A stretch of 8,325 bases of DNA from NCBI GenBank assembly GCA_028717165.1, contig JAQUOK010000105.1, positions 1 through 8,325 on the forward strand, given 5' to 3'. How positions within the stretch are numbered: position 1 is the first letter of the stretch; every line of letters starts with the position of its first letter. Below the pieces are notes generated by a model that saw only the letters and a list, made by a program, of their open reading frames with translations, searched no databases and had not been told where the DNA came from. The DNA is from Victivallaceae bacterium (GTDB taxonomy: Bacteria; Verrucomicrobiota; Lentisphaeria; Victivallales; Victivallaceae). A program made the position numbers and the translations under genes. This document shows positions 7,432 to 8,325 of this stretch, one piece after another.

Positions 7432-7464
7432 AAAAAAAACAGGCGGCCGCAACTGCGGCCGCCT
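7432..7464 (-). terminator. Intrinsic terminator of the minus-strand repeat-protein gene
   Basis: Read on the minus strand, a perfect 10-bp stem AGGCGGCCGC / GCGGCCGCCT with a 4-nt loop (AGTT) is followed, after one G, by eight Ts. It begins 15 bp after the stop codon of the minus gene. On the plus strand the same hairpin has no T-run behind it, so it should not end the ceramidase-like transcript efficiently, though it could protect its 3' end. Confidence 0.9.
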
Positions 7465-7479
7465 TGCAGGGTTTCAGAT

Positions 7480-8121
7480 TTATTCTGTCGAAGCATCTGC
7501 CGCATCGGCATTATTATCTTTTGCGGCTTTTCCCCCTTTGCGTTTTTCGCAGAATGCTTTCCCTTTCCCTTTAAACCCTTTCGGGTTATCTTTTTTCATC
7601 TCTTCCAGTTCTTTATACAGATCCGGATTTTGGGTTTTCAGTTTTTCGAGCCAGGCCTGCCATTTTTTTGCCTTGGCCCCCTGCTTTTCCTGGCGGGCTT
7701 TCTGCAGTTCCTGCATCTTCGCCTTGAAGGCCTCCGGGTCTTTTTCCCTCAGCTCTTTCATTTCCATCATTTTTTTGTATTTTTCCGGATCTTCCGTTTT
7801 CAGTTTTTCCAGACGGGCTTGCCGTTTAGCCTTTTGTTCTTCCATCCGCTTCATCATTTTTTCATATTTTTCCGGATTTTCCTTTTTCAGTTTTTCGAGC
7901 GACGCCTTGCGCAGTTCCTGCATTTTTTCTCTGAATGCAGCCGGATCTTTTTCCTTTAATTCCGTTAATTCCTTATACTTTTCCGGGTCAGTTTCTTTCA
8001 GTTTTTCGAGTAATGGCATGCGCCTGGGGCCTCGGGAGCTTTTTTGTGCTTCTTCTGCGAGGGTAGCGGTGGCGGCCAGAAAAGCGGTCGCGACAAAAAT
8101 AAGCAACAAACGGGTTTTCAT
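7480..8121 (-). CDS. Exported Lys/Glu-rich repeat protein of unknown function
   Basis: I do not recognise a named family. The 213-residue product starts with a clear signal peptide (MKTRLLLIFVATAF..., probable cleavage after Ala22 in TLA-EE), so it should be periplasmic or secreted. The rest is dominated by Lys and Glu and should be almost wholly helical. LEKLK recurs at residues 38, 75, 104 and 158, each followed by a (D/N)PE-x-Y-like turn; a second motif, KDP-x-AF-x2-KMQEL, occurs at 58-70 and 127-139. The C-terminus (about 180-213) is Gly/Lys then Ala/Asp rich and looks disordered, with a single cysteine at 191. The ATG at 8121 is preferred over the longer frame to 8190 because an ideal AAGGAGG lies 6 nt upstream and it begins the signal peptide. 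Helical periplasmic chaperones of the Spy/CpxP type are a loose analogy only; their LTxxQ motifs are absent. A single-gene unit with its own terminator. Confidence 0.85.
   Translation of the reverse strand: MKTRLLLIFVATAFLAATATLAEEAQKSSRGPRRMPLLEKLKETDPEKYKELTELKEKDPAAFREKMQELRKASLEKLKKENPEKYEKMMKRMEEQKAKRQARLEKLKTEDPEKYKKMMEMKELREKDPEAFKAKMQELQKARQEKQGAKAKKWQAWLEKLKTQNPDLYKELEEMKKDNPKGFKGKGKAFCEKRKGGKAAKDNNADAADASTE
7552..8010 (-). repeat. Four imperfect in-gene tandem repeats
   Basis: The repeats of the Lys/Glu-rich protein are also visible in the DNA. Units begin at 8010, 7899, 7812 and 7650 (minus strand), with lengths of about 37, 29, 54 and 33 codons. The 35-bp stretches at 7778-7812 and 7865-7899 differ at only three positions, pointing to fairly recent internal duplication. 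Units 1+2 and 3+4 also pair as a longer repeat of about 66-69 residues. Confidence 0.75.
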
Positions 8122-8124
8122 TTC

Positions 8125-8145
8125 AATCCTCCTTGGGTTAGGATT
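8125..8145 (-). promoter_or_regulatory. Strong Shine-Dalgarno sequence within a possible hairpin
   Basis: The ribosome binding site AAGGAGG (plus positions 8128-8134) is 6 nt before the minus-strand ATG and decides that start. Its 3' part is the right arm of a perfect 6-bp inverted repeat, AATCCT / AGGATT on the minus strand, with a 9-nt loop. In the mRNA this could partly hide the site. The stem is short and AU-containing, so its effect is uncertain. Confidence 0.5.
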
Positions 8146-8259
8146 TTTCTTGATCTTGCTGCCTTGAATGTTAAGATAAACGCACCGCAATTAACATTAT
8201 TGTAATTGTTTTTTACAAAAACGAGATTTTTCAAGCTGTGCGGTAGAACGCCGGCTCAA

Positions 8260-8278
8260 ATTGTTGTCGTCCAACAAT
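8260..8278. repeat. Inverted repeat upstream of the minus-strand gene
   Basis: ATTGTTG and CAACAAT form a perfect 7-bp inverted repeat around the 5 bases TCGTC, about 140 bp upstream of the minus-strand start. The size fits a dimeric repressor or activator site. The rest of 8146-8325 is AT-rich and non-coding; I see no confident promoter in it, only isolated AT-rich -10-like hexamers. Confidence 0.35.
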
Positions 8279-8325
8279 CCAGTATCGTCATCAAGTAATT
8301 TTTACGCGCTTGTAGTACCGCTTTT

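Noticed and set aside
7441..7464. Hairpin as a recombination or attachment site
   Set aside because: Its position after a stop codon and the T-run on the minus strand are fully explained by an intrinsic terminator.
7014..7511. 165-codon minus-strand open frame spanning the ceramidase-like 3' end
   Set aside because: It runs through the terminator hairpin and is antisense to a conserved coding region.
7366..8167. Two long plus-strand open frames (7366-7959 and 7538-8167) with Phe/Ser-rich products
   Set aside because: They are the antisense of the Lys/Glu-rich gene: AAA and GAA codons read backwards as TTT and TTC. Composition is artificial, and the minus-strand gene has a signal peptide, an ideal ribosome site and a terminator.
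8122..8190. Longer N-terminus for the minus-strand gene from the ATG at 8190
   Set aside because: It would put 23 polar residues ahead of a clear signal peptide and ignore the ideal Shine-Dalgarno sequence before 8121.

Overview
The window looks like a bacterial chromosome of moderate GC content with compact gene packing. It holds five plus-strand genes (the first cut by the window edge) and one minus-strand gene that converges on them near the right end. The predicted exported and envelope proteins suggest a Gram-negative cell plan. The ceramidase-like exported protein of the 'NVPCPSQ' type and the GMGG/DLLDS form of the CdsA signature remind me of the PVC group (Lentisphaerae, Kiritimatiellae, Verrucomicrobia). 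That assignment is from memory of those families and is tentative. I see no rRNA, tRNA, CRISPR array, insertion sequence or phage gene.

Region by region: 1-582 is the C-terminal part of phosphatidate cytidylyltransferase (CdsA), which makes CDP-diacylglycerol for phospholipid synthesis. Next, 27 nt away, is a 542-residue polytopic membrane protein that resembles GT-C (GT39/ArnT-like) glycosyltransferases. A 177-186 bp gap (2239 to about 2424) carries a good sigma70-type promoter whose -35 box sits inside a perfect 13-bp palindrome. It drives a tightly packed three-gene unit at 2425-5788: an Lrp/AsnC regulator, a class I aminotransferase overlapping it by 26 nt, and an MsbA-like ABC exporter half-transporter that starts on the base after the aminotransferase stop codon. 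The regulator/aminotransferase pair resembles the Bacillus alaR-alaT pair, so the unit may handle alanine or other amino acids, with the palindrome as a likely autoregulatory operator. The role of the exporter in it is unknown.

After a 40-bp gap with a perfect TATAAT comes a secreted 522-residue protein related to the N-terminal catalytic domain of neutral/alkaline ceramidases. It lacks one of the expected zinc-ligand histidines. It converges on a minus-strand gene (7480-8121) for an exported, extremely Lys/Glu-rich protein of 213 residues, built from four imperfect LEKL-xxx-PE-x-Y repeats. That gene has an ideal Shine-Dalgarno sequence within a possible hairpin and a textbook intrinsic terminator between it and the ceramidase-like gene. 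The last about 200 bp (8122-8325) is non-coding 5' region of this minus gene and holds a 7-bp-arm inverted repeat.

Nothing here is clearly a new defence or mobile system. The points most worth checking are the regulator-aminotransferase-exporter operon with its operator-like palindrome, the altered metal site of the ceramidase-like protein, the Gly-to-Arg change beside the catalytic lysine of the aminotransferase, and the repeat protein with its possible RNA-level control.
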